DNA of 64,000 nucleotides from Bythopirellula polymerisocia (GTDB lineage Bacteria > Planctomycetota > Planctomycetia > Pirellulales > Lacipirellulaceae): the NCBI RefSeq assembly GCF_007860015.1, contig NZ_SJPS01000001.1:372001-436000 (forward strand), in the 5' to 3' direction. The translations under genes were made by a program, and so were the position numbers. Shown in pieces: positions 35,980 to 44,766 of the stretch (positions are counted from its first letter, which is position 1; the number at the start of each line of letters is the position of its first letter). The notes beneath the pieces were generated by a model. The model was given only the letters and a program-made list of their open reading frames with translations, ran no database searches and was not told the origin of the DNA.

Positions 35980-37653
35980 ATGAACTTTCGCTATTCACTT
36001 GTCTGTCTAATTCTTACTTTCGTTGCAGCATGCCTGCAGATCAGCTCGGCATCCGCACATTTTCTGTGGCTCGACTCGGAGTCAGCGGGCGAGACCCGCA
36101 CAGGGTTACTCTTTTTCGGCGAGAGTCCGCATGATCGCAACTACCATCTGCCCGTACCGATTGCGGCTGCGGAAGTGTTTGTCCGCACAGGTGAGAATCG
36201 CGAGAAGTTAGCAACCGCAGCACGTGACACGGACGACTTTATCGGCCTGGAAATGTCGCTACCGGCGGGGAAACCGACCGCTCTTGAGACGGTGTGTGAA
36301 TACGGAATCTATGGCGGTTCGATGCTGTGCTATTTCTCGCAGCACCTGCTTCCAACGTCTGATGGGAAGATCGCTGATGGGACTTCTACTGAGCTAAAGC
36401 TTAATATCGTTCCTGAGAGCAAACCGGGTGGTTTGGCCGCCACTGTCCTGTGGGAAGGCAAGCCACTGGCCGACGCCGTGGTTACGCTGATTGACTCGGC
36501 CGGAGAAACCTCCGAGGAAACCACGGACGCGGAAGGCAAGGTGTTTTTTGTACTTGCCAAGGCGAGCACGGTCGGCTTGATGACCAATCACTCTGAGAAG
36601 GAGAAGTCTGGCGAGTTCAAAGGAGAGAATTACAAAGGACAAGCCAACTATGCTACGCTGACGCTCGACTTTAAGCCAAGCGGCGAATCGGCAGCACCTG
36701 CTAAGAAGGTATCCATGACCAAGAATCCCAAGAACACGAAGGACAGCTTCGGCCCTCCGCTACCTGAAGCGGTCTCCAGTTTCGGGGCGGCGGTCAACAA
36801 AGACTGGCTTTATGTTTACAGCGGCCACACAGGGAAAGCTCATCAACACTCACGCGAGAATCTTTCAGGCACGTTTGCACGACTCAATTTGACCGAGCCC
36901 ACCGAATGGGAACTTCTGGATATGGAAACTCCACTGCAAGGCACCGCATTGGTGAGCAGTGGAGACAACCTGTACCGGGTTGGAGGGATGCAGGCCCTGA
37001 ACTCCCGCCAAGAAGATGACGACCTCCACTCGGTGAATGAATTCGCCCGCTTTGATCCTGCAACGGGACAATGGACGGCCTTGCCACCGCTTCCGGCTGC
37101 ACGATCTTCGCATGATGCAGTTGCACTCGATGGAAAGATATACGTCGTCGGGGGCTGGACCCTCAGCGGGGATCGCAGCGGAGAGTGGCAAACCTCCGCG
37201 CTAGTGTACGAGACTGCCGCAGGGGACAACGCCCAATGGAAAGAAATCCCGCTACCTCCCTTTCAGCGTCGAGCTTTGGCACTGGCTACCTGGCAAAATC
37301 GAATCTGGGTCCTGGGTGGCATGGACGAATATGCCGACATCCAGCGAACCGTCTATTCTTTCGATCCAAGCACTGGTATTTGGAAGGAAGGCCCGCTGAT
37401 GCCCGGCGACGATATGCAGGGATTTGGCATAGCGGCCTGGGGGTTGGATTCAGGGCTCTATGTTTCCGGCACCGACGGAATACTCTACCGCCTGGCGGAA
37501 CCTGCTGAAGCATGGCAGGCCGCGGCTGAACTGGAAACGCCAAGATTCTTTCATCGCCTCATGCCGAGCGGGCAAGGAAGTCTCCTAGCCATCGCCGGGG
37601 CTTCAATGATGGATGGGCATATCAAGGGAATCGAGCGGTTGAAGGTTCGCTGA
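35980..37653 (+). CDS. secreted DUF4198-like / kelch-repeat protein
   Basis: A 557-residue exported protein with signal peptide (about 1-26, ending SSASAHF). The N-terminal part (27-220) resembles DUF4198/NikM-type envelope proteins: it begins with AHFLWLDSE and includes a carboxypeptidase-regulatory-like segment (ADAVVTLIDSAGETSEETTD). A linker leads into kelch-type beta-propeller repeats (about 260-557) such as ARSSHDAVALDGKIYVVGGW, RALALATWQNRIWVLGGMDE and TVYSFDPSTGIWKEGPLMPG. The combination suggests a surface or periplasmic binding protein, possibly metal-related; that is inference. Confidence 0.75.
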   Translation: MNFRYSLVCLILTFVAACLQISSASAHFLWLDSESAGETRTGLLFFGESPHDRNYHLPVPIAAAEVFVRTGENREKLATAARDTDDFIGLEMSLPAGKPTALETVCEYGIYGGSMLCYFSQHLLPTSDGKIADGTSTELKLNIVPESKPGGLAATVLWEGKPLADAVVTLIDSAGETSEETTDAEGKVFFVLAKASTVGLMTNHSEKEKSGEFKGENYKGQANYATLTLDFKPSGESAAPAKKVSMTKNPKNTKDSFGPPLPEAVSSFGAAVNKDWLYVYSGHTGKAHQHSRENLSGTFARLNLTEPTEWELLDMETPLQGTALVSSGDNLYRVGGMQALNSRQEDDDLHSVNEFARFDPATGQWTALPPLPAARSSHDAVALDGKIYVVGGWTLSGDRSGEWQTSALVYETAAGDNAQWKEIPLPPFQRRALALATWQNRIWVLGGMDEYADIQRTVYSFDPSTGIWKEGPLMPGDDMQGFGIAAWGLDSGLYVSGTDGILYRLAEPAEAWQAAAELETPRFFHRLMPSGQGSLLAIAGASMMDGHIKGIERLKVR

Positions 37654-38306
37654 GCGATTCCCTGCGGAGGACGTTAATCCAATGGCACTCACCGCAGGCC
37701 TTTTACTCTCCAACGGACGTTTGTACACGGATTTGCAGTGACTTGAATATAATGTCATCGCTGCCAAATTGTCATGCAACTCCGTTCGGATGTCGTTGGA
37801 AGAGAGTCCCCTTGGTGACGAAGACTTTCCTCTGCGGTAGGCTTGTTTCGGCAGCTACTGCCCGATGCTCCGCATTGAGACGCACGCCCCCACCGTCATT
37901 CCCGCGCAGGCCGAAACCCATATCCTTCTCTCCCCCTTCTGCACACCAAATTCCATTCCCCCACCGCTGTCCGAAAGTCCGGGGCTATCGCAGTTTACTC
38001 CTGCTCCATTTCTTCGATCGGCACCTTGGCTGATAGCAGATAGCTGACTGCTTTTGCTCCGAACCCCTCAGTGGATCAGCTCGCCCGAACAGGGTTTCAG
38101 GGGCCGCTCGCTATCTCCGCCAGACAGGAATGCTAGCTCTATCAACTCTGCATTTCCGCAGTTTTTTGAACTCAGAGCAAAGTTGATGTTAAACCCTACC
38201 GATTATAGGCATTGTAGCTGTTAGTAAACAGTTGCCGGTTGCGTGGTCCATTCATTGCTTATGGGCCAACACCGTGGACATTCCGCGCTAGAAGTGAGAG
38301 TCTCAA
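37654..38306. other. 653-bp spacer with one copy of a dispersed repeat
   Basis: No convincing gene was found between the kelch gene and the export lipoprotein; short open frames lack family features and start signals. The only recognisable element is a 28-nt repeat at 37893-37920. The promoter of the exopolysaccharide-type genes should lie in the right end. Confidence 0.5.
37893..37920 (+). repeat. dispersed 28-nt repeat, copy 1
   Basis: Begins CCGTCATTCCCGCGCAGG and ends ACCCA. Related copies lie at 44212-44239 (same strand) and 51877-51904 (opposite strand). In the other copies the CCCG...CGGG core is palindromic; here it is partly decayed. Confidence 0.75.
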
Positions 38307-39371
38307 ATGAAGCTCAGCAGCAGACGACAAACAGGTATAGCCAAGACACTTGCGATGCTCGCAGTGTTGCTGGGAAGTTCAGGGTGTACCGCCTTTCTTG
38401 CGCCGCGGGATCCTTTTCCCGTTACTCCACCAGAGCCTCCGATCGAGAGTTCCGTTCCGCGAGAGCTAGAAAAGGTGACGCTGCCGCGTTACGTAATCGA
38501 GCCGCCGGATATTTTGCTCATTGAAGGTGTCAAGCTCGTACCAAAATCGCCACACAAGATTGAAACGTTCGACGCACTATTAGTCCGTGTGTCGGGTGCC
38601 TTCCCTGACAAGCCAATTGATGATGCCTATTCGGTTGACGCCGACGGAAGCATCAACCTGGGCCCAACCTATGGCCGGATCAAGGTCTCAGGCCTCACCC
38701 TTGAAGAAGCTGAAGACGAAGTACGACGCCAGCTCTCACAGATTCTTACTGATGTCGATGTTTCGATTTCACTCTTGCAGTCTGCAGGTGCCCAGGCAGT
38801 CACTGGCCAGCACTTGGTTGGCCCGGATGGACGTGTCAACTTGGGAACGTATGGTTCGGCATTCATAGCCGGTATGACGATCGAAGAAGCACGTGAAGCC
38901 ATTGAAAAGCAATTGAGCCTGAAATTGGAGAGTCCCGAAGTCTTTGTGGACGTATTAGCTTACAACAGCAAGCTCTACTATGTGATTACTCAAGGAGGCG
39001 GCTTCGGCGACGATATCACTCGCTTGCCGATCACTGGTAACGAGACGGTGCTTGATGCCGTTGCCTCGATTGGCGGTATTTCTCAGGTTTCATCGTCGCG
39101 GATGTGGATAGCTCGACCTGCCCCCAATGGTGTGGGTTGCGAGCAGATCCTGCCCGTGAATTGGGATGATGTTAGTCGTGGTGCTGTCACGGCCACTAAC
39201 TATCAGCTCATGCCGGGTGACCGCCTGTTTATCGCTCAAGATCGCTACTCCGCAGCCACTGCCACTGTGGCCAAGATCCTGCGGCCATTCGAGTCGATCT
39301 TCGGATTCGTATCACTTAGTACCTCAGCACTCAACCGTATAGCACGATTTGGATTGGGTAACACGTTCTAG
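38307..39371 (+). CDS. polysaccharide export lipoprotein (Wza-like, SLBB)
   Basis: A 354-residue outer-membrane-type export protein. The signal peptide ends in a lipobox, LLGSSGC. Two poly-export/SLBB-like stretches are seen: YVIEPPDILLIEG with YSVDADGSINLGPTYGRIKV (about 52-150) and LVGPDGRVNLGTYGSAFIAG (about 172-215). A further SLBB-like segment at about 225-330 includes VLDAVASIGGI and LMPGDRLFIAQD. It probably forms the channel for exopolysaccharide. The Tyr-kinase/Wzc partner is not in the window. Confidence 0.88.
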   Translation: MKLSSRRQTGIAKTLAMLAVLLGSSGCTAFLAPRDPFPVTPPEPPIESSVPRELEKVTLPRYVIEPPDILLIEGVKLVPKSPHKIETFDALLVRVSGAFPDKPIDDAYSVDADGSINLGPTYGRIKVSGLTLEEAEDEVRRQLSQILTDVDVSISLLQSAGAQAVTGQHLVGPDGRVNLGTYGSAFIAGMTIEEAREAIEKQLSLKLESPEVFVDVLAYNSKLYYVITQGGGFGDDITRLPITGNETVLDAVASIGGISQVSSSRMWIARPAPNGVGCEQILPVNWDDVSRGAVTATNYQLMPGDRLFIAQDRYSAATATVAKILRPFESIFGFVSLSTSALNRIARFGLGNTF

Positions 39372-39487
39372 GACCTAGTCAACTACAAGGTTCATGGCCG
39401 GAGTTCGAAAGGACTTCAACATTGGTCAATCCAAGCGTACGACTCGTCAAAAGCAAAGAGCAACTCAGCATGTGTAAAGGACGTAAC

Positions 39488-40288
39488 ATGTCTCGCGTGT
39501 CAAAAATCGGTATCGGTGTGTGGAGCTCAGGACTCGCTCTGGTCATGGCATTTGACATCGTCGGAGCAAACCTGGGCCAGGCAAACGAATGCCAGCCTCC
39601 GACTCCGTGTCCATGTGCCGCTGACGGAAATTGTCTTCCCAAACGTGAAACTTGGGGAACCTACAAGACGCACTGGCGCCCCTGGCCCGGCGAACAAGTT
39701 GGCTTGACCCCCACCAAGGCCGAGGAAACGAAGAGCGACATCCGTGAACAGCTGCCTGTTTATCAGCCACCACGTCCCGATCAGGAAGATTTGCGTGGTC
39801 CTGCCAAGAGAACTAAGGCCCCGAGTGCCACCACTTCAGCTCCCCCGGAAGGGGGTCCACAGGCCCTCCCAGATGCAGGAGAGGCTGAGCCAGCAGAAAA
39901 CGAATTCGAACTGCCAGGCCTACCGGGCTTGCCGGGCATCGATCCTCAAGGCTATTTGCCGCGAGAGAACCATAAGTTGCTTACAGAAATGGATGATGCT
40001 CCACCTACCCTACCGTTGGGTCTAAGCGAGTCACTCGCCGTGACAACCTCGTACGAACAACAGCAGGTCCAACCCGCATCAGGGCCAACTGCTGTGGCCA
40101 ACCGGAGCAAAGCGGCTTTCATACCAAATGTAGATGGTCCCATTGTACAGGCCTCAGCTGAGTTGAAGCAGGCAAGCGAGATCCAGCTTTCCAATCCAGC
40201 TGGCCGACACATCTATAAGCCGACAGATGAAGAACTGCATCAGGCTATCTTCATTGAAGCAAGCGATGGCTCTCCGGAAGTCAAGTAG
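39488..40288 (+). CDS. planctomycete secreted protein with TWGTYKTHWRPWPGE motif
   Basis: A 266-residue protein starting MSRVSKIGIGVWSSGLALVM, with AAGGA seven bases upstream; a longer frame starting at 39422 lacks such a signal. Residues about 1-32 act as a signal peptide. A Cys-rich stretch (CQPPTPCPCAADGNC) precedes TWGTYKTHWRPWPGE, a motif I recognise as recurring in planctomycete hypothetical proteins. The rest is Pro/Ala/Glu-rich and probably disordered. It lies between the export lipoprotein and the EpsI-like gene; function unknown. Confidence 0.65.
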   Translation: MSRVSKIGIGVWSSGLALVMAFDIVGANLGQANECQPPTPCPCAADGNCLPKRETWGTYKTHWRPWPGEQVGLTPTKAEETKSDIREQLPVYQPPRPDQEDLRGPAKRTKAPSATTSAPPEGGPQALPDAGEAEPAENEFELPGLPGLPGIDPQGYLPRENHKLLTEMDDAPPTLPLGLSESLAVTTSYEQQQVQPASGPTAVANRSKAAFIPNVDGPIVQASAELKQASEIQLSNPAGRHIYKPTDEELHQAIFIEASDGSPEVK

Positions 40289-40510
40289 TAAGGGAATCTA
40301 CTGGCTTTGGACTGAGCCAAGAATTCAGTGACTCTTAGCTATACAGGATTCGTCGTACGGCGGCACATGCAGATTGTGCCGCTTTCGGCGATTATAGGCC
40401 CAAACACTCCCTGGTAATTGCTGCTCCGCACGAGCAATTCTTGACAGTTGTCCCCGTGATGCATACGGTAGATTAATGGCAACCTGTCCCCTCTCCTGCG
40501 TGAGTTCACC

Positions 40511-41269
40511 ATGGATCGCAATCTCTTAATACCTGCCCTTTTGGGCGGAATTCTTATTATTTCCCTGAGCTTCTACGAAGGGTATGCACTCAAAGACCGC
40601 TGGGGAACACCAGGCGCCGAGGCTGCTGAACTCGGGAAGCGATTCGAGCAGGTACCCAAAGAGATTGGCGATTGGGTCGGTGAAGACCTTCCTGTTGACG
40701 AAATCGTCAAGAATACTGCCGGGGCTGTGAATTACGTTTCTCGCCGTTACAAGAATCAAGAGACAGGCCGTATGGTCACCATGTGGCTGATCGTTGGTCA
40801 CTCGCGTGACATTTGCCGTCATACGCCGAACATCTGTTACCCCGCCTCCGGATTTCGTCAGGACGGGATGCAAATTAAGTCTTACATGGATTTGCCTTCA
40901 GAGGAAACGGCGGATTTCTTCACTGCCAAATTTATCAAAGACGATGTCTTAGGTCGTCGCGTGGAACGTGTATTCTGGGCCTGGAATCATCCTGACAAGA
41001 ACGATTGGGAGGCTCCCGAATCTCCACGGATGCACTATGGACTTGCTCGGGCTCTTTACAAGCTCTACTTCACAAGCGATGTCTTAGTGGGCGAAGATAC
41101 TGCGGACGAGAATGTCGCCGCAGAATTTGCCGAACTGATGCTTCCTTCAATCAACGAAGCCCTTTTCCCGGAAGGCACAGAGCAACTAACGGGAATGTCT
41201 GAGGAAGTTGACGAAGAAAATGCTGGGATTTCTTCCGAAGTAGGCGTTGAAGAAGAAGTCGCCGAGTAA
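40511..41269 (+). CDS. exosortase-associated EpsI-like protein (DUF3485)
   Basis: A 252-residue protein with one N-terminal membrane helix (about 6-22) and a periplasmic domain. It carries the family motif HSRDICRHTPNICYPASGF (97-115), with the conserved Cys109 and surrounding His/Pro/Tyr. EpsI-type proteins accompany exosortases and exopolysaccharide loci; their exact role is not settled. The C-terminal about 45 residues are acidic (SEEVDEENAGISSEVGVEEE), unlike the core. No exosortase gene itself is in the window. Confidence 0.85.
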   Translation: MDRNLLIPALLGGILIISLSFYEGYALKDRWGTPGAEAAELGKRFEQVPKEIGDWVGEDLPVDEIVKNTAGAVNYVSRRYKNQETGRMVTMWLIVGHSRDICRHTPNICYPASGFRQDGMQIKSYMDLPSEETADFFTAKFIKDDVLGRRVERVFWAWNHPDKNDWEAPESPRMHYGLARALYKLYFTSDVLVGEDTADENVAAEFAELMLPSINEALFPEGTEQLTGMSEEVDEENAGISSEVGVEEEVAE

Positions 41270-41374
41270 GGCAAATTCTGGCCACCTCTACCGGCTAGGT
41301 ATTTTTAACCCAATCAGATTTTTTCTGCATAATTGTGAGATTCGAGATTCTCCCAATCAATCCCCCAGATTTCA

Positions 41375-41412
41375 GTGTATCACAATTGAACACCTGTTTA
41401 ATTGTAATACAC
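41375..41412. repeat. imperfect inverted repeat downstream of EpsI-like gene
   Basis: GTGTATCACAATT and AATTGTAATACAC pair across a 12-nt loop with one mismatch. It has no adjacent U-run. Confidence 0.6.
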
Positions 41413-41426
41413 ATGAAATAAAACAA

Positions 41427-41462
41427 GCGGGCCAGAAAATCGAAATCCGATTTCCAGCCCGC
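41427..41462. terminator. candidate GC-stem hairpin, terminator-like
   Basis: GCGGGC ... GCCCGC enclose a second pairing segment (GAAAATCG with CGATTTC). The A-rich tract on its left reads as TTGTTTTATTT on the minus strand, so the better terminator orientation is minus, although the only nearby gene end is on the plus strand. Confidence 0.45.
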
Positions 41463-41808
41463 TATCTTGATTGGACCTCTGACAACTTCAATCGACAGGC
41501 AATAGGGGAGGTACATGCCCGGCGAAAAATGCTGTCTATCTAGTTAAGGCCCGCAATCATTTGCCTTTTCTCAACCGACCCCAGCGAACAGTGCTCTTCT
41601 CTGTTACGGCCCCGAAAGTGTGTTCCAAGCACTGTCAGGCTGCCCGCATCGCGATTGTGCTCCAATATCTACGCAATGCGCGTGCCAAAACACCTTGTGG
41701 CTCTATGCACAAATTGAATCCTTCTCTCTCCACGATAGATAGCTGGGCTGTTCCTCCTTAGAATCATGGTTCACCATACCCACATTTGCGACGCAAGGCA
41801 CAGTTCGA

Positions 41809-43266
41809 ATGGAAGTTCCCTCCTACACCAAAATCGCACAATTGCGAACCGTTGAGCAACTTCGGGAACGACTCACCCAACTTGGAGTTGAACTACCCGT
41901 CGATGAGACCTGCCTGACGGTTGATTCGGGTTCCCCCCTGGCTAATCCAATCCGAGTAGGGGATTACGAGGTCGGCAACCGTTGGTGCATCCATCCGATG
42001 GAAGGGTGGGATGCCAACGCCGACGGGAGCCCGAGCGAATACACACTCCGCCGGTGGCGCAGGTTTGGCCAGAGTGGCGCCAAACTGATCTGGGGAGGTG
42101 AGGCCGCAGCCGTGCAGCCCGATGGCCGTGCGAACCCGAATCAAACCTTGGCCACCGAGAGCAATCGGGCCGGCTTGACGGCGTTGCTCGCGGAAGTTCA
42201 CGCTGGCCATCGAGAGCAAACCGGTTCGCTTGACGGCTTGTTGGTCGGCCTGCAACTCACCCATTCGGGGAGATTTAGCAAGCCGCATGACAAAAAAAAG
42301 TTCGAACCGCGGATCGCCTATCATCATCCCCTGTTGGACGACAAATACGGACTCGATTTCGAGGATGATTCGATCGTCTGGAAAGACGACGATCTTGAGA
42401 AGCTGATAGACAGCTACGTGACCGCAGCACGGTTGGCACATGAGGTTGGTTATCAGTTCGTCGACGTCAAAGCGTGCCATGGTTATCTCTTGCATGAGTT
42501 CCTCAGCGCCCGGCGGCGACCTGGAAAATTTGGTGGAGACCTCGAGGGTCGCAGTCGCATGCTCTTGGAAATCATCCGGCGGGTCCGGCACGAGGTGCCC
42601 GGTCTGATGGTAGGCGTGCGGCTGAGTATTTTTGATTTCGCCCCCTACCGCACGAGTCGCGAGGTAGGACAGCCGATGGATTTCACCGAGCTGTTGCCTT
42701 ACGATTGTGGGTTTGGCGTCGATGCCGAGAATCCGCTCGACTACGATTTGACCGAGCCCTTTCAGCTCATGCGGATGCTCGTTGATGCGGGGGTGGCGAC
42801 GATCAACCTCAGTTGCGGGAGCCCCTACTACAATCCCCACATCCAACGGCCGGCGATCTTTCCCCCCAGCGATGGGTACCTGCCCCCCGAGGATCCGCTG
42901 GTCGGGGTATGGCGGCAGATCGATGTGGTCAGACAATGCAAGGCCGCCGTGGGAGATGTGCCGCTCGTCGGCACGGGTTACTCGTACTTGCAAGACTATC
43001 TGCCGCACGTCGCCCAGGCCGTGGTGCGGGCGGGGTGGGTCGATTTCGTCGGGCTGGGCCGGATGGTTTTGAGCTATCCCGAAATGCCGCAAGACGTGCT
43101 GATCCACGGGAAGCTTACTCGCAAACTTGTCTGCCGCACTTTCAGCGATTGCACGACCGCCCCACGACATGGCCTCGTGAGTGGTTGCTACCCGCTCGAC
43201 GAATACTACAAACGGCTCCCGGAGCGCGAGCAGCTTGTCGAGATCAAGAAGAGCTTGGACGGTTGA
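41809..43266 (+). CDS. NADH:flavin oxidoreductase, old yellow enzyme family
   Basis: A 485-residue FMN-dependent TIM-barrel oxidoreductase. Family elements include the N-terminal NRWCIHPMEGWDANADGSPS, GGEAAAVQPDGRANPNQ, VGLQLTHSGRFSKP and DVKACHGYLLHEFLSARRRP, where the His/Asn-type substrate pocket and FMN contacts lie. Later, YDCGFGVDAENPLDYDL and LVGTGYSYLQDYLPHVAQAV are seen. It lacks the C-terminal FeS/FAD half of 2,4-dienoyl-CoA reductases, although a Cys pair near the end (CRTFSDCTTAP) is reminiscent of it. Substrate unknown. Confidence 0.88.
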   Translation: MEVPSYTKIAQLRTVEQLRERLTQLGVELPVDETCLTVDSGSPLANPIRVGDYEVGNRWCIHPMEGWDANADGSPSEYTLRRWRRFGQSGAKLIWGGEAAAVQPDGRANPNQTLATESNRAGLTALLAEVHAGHREQTGSLDGLLVGLQLTHSGRFSKPHDKKKFEPRIAYHHPLLDDKYGLDFEDDSIVWKDDDLEKLIDSYVTAARLAHEVGYQFVDVKACHGYLLHEFLSARRRPGKFGGDLEGRSRMLLEIIRRVRHEVPGLMVGVRLSIFDFAPYRTSREVGQPMDFTELLPYDCGFGVDAENPLDYDLTEPFQLMRMLVDAGVATINLSCGSPYYNPHIQRPAIFPPSDGYLPPEDPLVGVWRQIDVVRQCKAAVGDVPLVGTGYSYLQDYLPHVAQAVVRAGWVDFVGLGRMVLSYPEMPQDVLIHGKLTRKLVCRTFSDCTTAPRHGLVSGCYPLDEYYKRLPEREQLVEIKKSLDG

Positions 43267-43477
43267 TCCTCTGATAAAGTGTTTGACAAACGCCAACATT
43301 TTTTTGCGGCAGTGCAGGTTGGCAGAGTCGTTGTAGCATGAGGCGGATCATAGCTTTCTGGACCAGGGCTTCGCTGTTCTCTACCAATTCCTCGTAGTCT
43401 TTGCTGAGGCGACGGGAATGTCCCAGCCAGGCAAACGTTCTCTCCAACACCAGACCCGGCACTGGCACCACGGGCAT
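43244..43477 (-). pseudogene. IS5-type transposase, C-terminal remnant
   Basis: Minus-strand translation gives GLVLERTFAWLGHSRRLSKD followed by YEELVENSEALVQKAMIRLM, which matches the C-terminal end of IS5-family DDE transposases (typically VVERTFAWLGRxRRLSKDYE). Upstream the frame runs into unrelated sequence, and the catalytic DDE core is missing. It overlaps the last bases of the OYE gene on the other strand. No clear terminal inverted repeats were identified. Confidence 0.75.
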
Positions 43478-43730
43478 TGAGAACCCATTCCAAAACCCCT
43501 CCTCTTTACTCAAGGGGAGAGAGTTTTGTCGTGTCCAATTTCGTAGAAAACTTTTTTTCCAAAACAAAACTACCCTCTTCTCCACCAAGCCCGATCATTG
43601 CAACTCATTTGCAAACCAAGACTTAGGTATCGTCCAACTCTTTGGGTTTTTGTGTGTTTTGTAAAACAAAACCCCGACTCCCCGCGACAAAAACCCAGGT
43701 GGCCAATGTGCAATTTCCGATGATCCGTGT

Positions 43731-43758
43731 CCAATCACTAATCACCAATCTCCCACCA
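43731..43758. repeat. heptameric tandem repeat, CCAATCA words
   Basis: Four 7-nt units CCAATCA, CTAATCA, CCAATCT, CCCACCA, similar in wording to the array at 24098 in the ribosomal operon. Confidence 0.7.
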
Positions 43759-43790
43759 GCTACCGCGCAGCATCCGCGCGAGTGGTTCAA

Positions 43791-43824
43791 GTTGGTCATG
43801 TTGGTCAACTTGGTCATGTTGGCC
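43791..43824. repeat. 9-nt tandem repeat GTTGGTCAT
   Basis: Nearly four copies of a 9-nt unit: GTTGGTCAT, GTTGGTCAA, CTTGGTCAT, GTTGGCC. Confidence 0.8.
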
Positions 43825-43862
43825 GCGCGTTTTTGTTTTTGCTTGGGCTGGCTCACTTTTGA

Positions 43863-43890
43863 GGTTGCTGGTTGGGTGTCAGTGGTTAGT
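43863..43890. repeat. heptameric tandem repeat, GGTTNGT words
   Basis: Four 7-nt units GGTTGCT, GGTTGGG, TGTCAGT, GGTTAGT immediately left of the inverted pair at 43899. Confidence 0.65.
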
Positions 43891-43898
43891 GGAAGTTT

Positions 43899-43991
43899 GC
43901 CACGAAAAGCACGAGAAGACACAATAAACAAGACTGAGTAGCCTGGGCTAATCATTCCCGTTTTTTGTGCCTTTTTGTGTTTCTTGTGGCC
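43899..43991. repeat. inverted repeat with 10-nt periodic arms
   Basis: The left arm (43899-43930, starting GCCACGAAAAGCACGAGAAG) and right arm (43960-43991, ending TTCTTGTGGC) are imperfect reverse complements about 30 nt long, separated by about 30 nt. Each arm repeats a CACGAAAA-like word about every 10 nt. Confidence 0.7.
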
Positions 43992-44172
43992 ATTCACTGA
44001 GCAGCGTGGAGCCAGAATGATTGGCACTGGGCTCCTAGCTCTTGAATCTCGACTCGCATGTTAGCAAATCGGATGGAACAATTTCTACAAGATAATGGAA
44101 GGAAAGGGGACGGAGGGACGAAGAGAATGGGGGGAATGAAGGAACGGAGGAATTGGGGAATAGGAAGAAAGA

Positions 44173-44214
44173 GCTAACGACTAACAACCTATGACCAACC
44201 ACTCCCAACAACCG
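44173..44214. repeat. heptameric tandem repeat, ACTAACA words
   Basis: Six 7-nt units GCTAACG, ACTAACA, ACCTATG, ACCAACC, ACTCCCA, ACAACCG, ending where the 28-nt dispersed repeat begins. Confidence 0.6.
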
Positions 44215-44239
44215 TCATTCCCGTGCCGACGGGAACCCA
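44212..44239 (+). repeat. dispersed 28-nt repeat, copy 2
   Basis: Begins CCGTCATTCCCGTGCCGA and ends GGGAACCCA. The inner CCCGT...ACGGG forms a short palindrome. Adjacent to a heptamer array. Confidence 0.8.
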
Positions 44240-44766
44240 GTCCCAAGTCCTCAGATCCCAATCCTCCCTTTCCCCATCAGTCGCAGTGCGTTGGCAACCG
44301 GTTTGTTTCCACCCACCAGACGATCGCTCGCTCTTGGAGCTGGCATCAGCACTCTTTTAGCAGGACCTTGCCCTGCGCATCGGCGAGTAATCGGGTCTAC
44401 CGGCGAAAGACTGAACTAGTTTGGTGATTAAATCTACAAACGTGGGCCAATTCACTTGTCTGCACAGGTGTTTACGGCTGATGCAGTTTGGAGCACGGAT
44501 CACCATACCGGATGGGTCGTATGGCATGTTGCGCATCAGAAAGGAAGATAAAGCATTTGCGGGCAGCACCATTCTGTCATCAATATGACTCCCTAGATGC
44601 TGAGGTGATCGCCACCTCCTTTAGTTTCTGCGGGCCGAAAGTCGCTAAAATAGATGGTCCACCCGTCCTCAGTTCTGAATCTCGTAAATCGGCGACGGCG
44701 CAACATCTGCGCGACCCAGATTCCATTATTGTGGCGGGCGTGAACACCGCCACGTTGCGGAACGGC

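Larger units (their letters stand above)
41270..41808. other. 539-bp spacer with two hairpins
   Basis: No gene is supported here. It holds two inverted repeats (41375-41412 and 41427-41462) that may end the EpsI-gene transcript, and otherwise unremarkable sequence up to the OYE gene. Confidence 0.5.
43478..44766. other. gene-poor, repeat-rich 1.3-kb region
   Basis: No supported gene. It contains a cluster of short-period repeats: 7-nt arrays (43731, 43863, 44173), a 9-nt array (43791), a 93-bp inverted pair with about 10-nt periodicity (43899-43991), a purine-rich G/A tract at about 44096-44170, and a 28-nt dispersed repeat (44212). Short open frames at the right end are not recognisable. 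Confidence 0.6.

Noticed and set aside
41893..43299. 468-codon open frame on the minus strand across the OYE gene
   Set aside because: It is antisense to a gene with clear OYE motifs, and its translation shows no family features; high-GC genes often give such long antisense frames.
43244..43588. Intact IS5-family insertion sequence
   Set aside because: Only the last part of the transposase is recognisable; the catalytic core and terminal inverted repeats are not seen.
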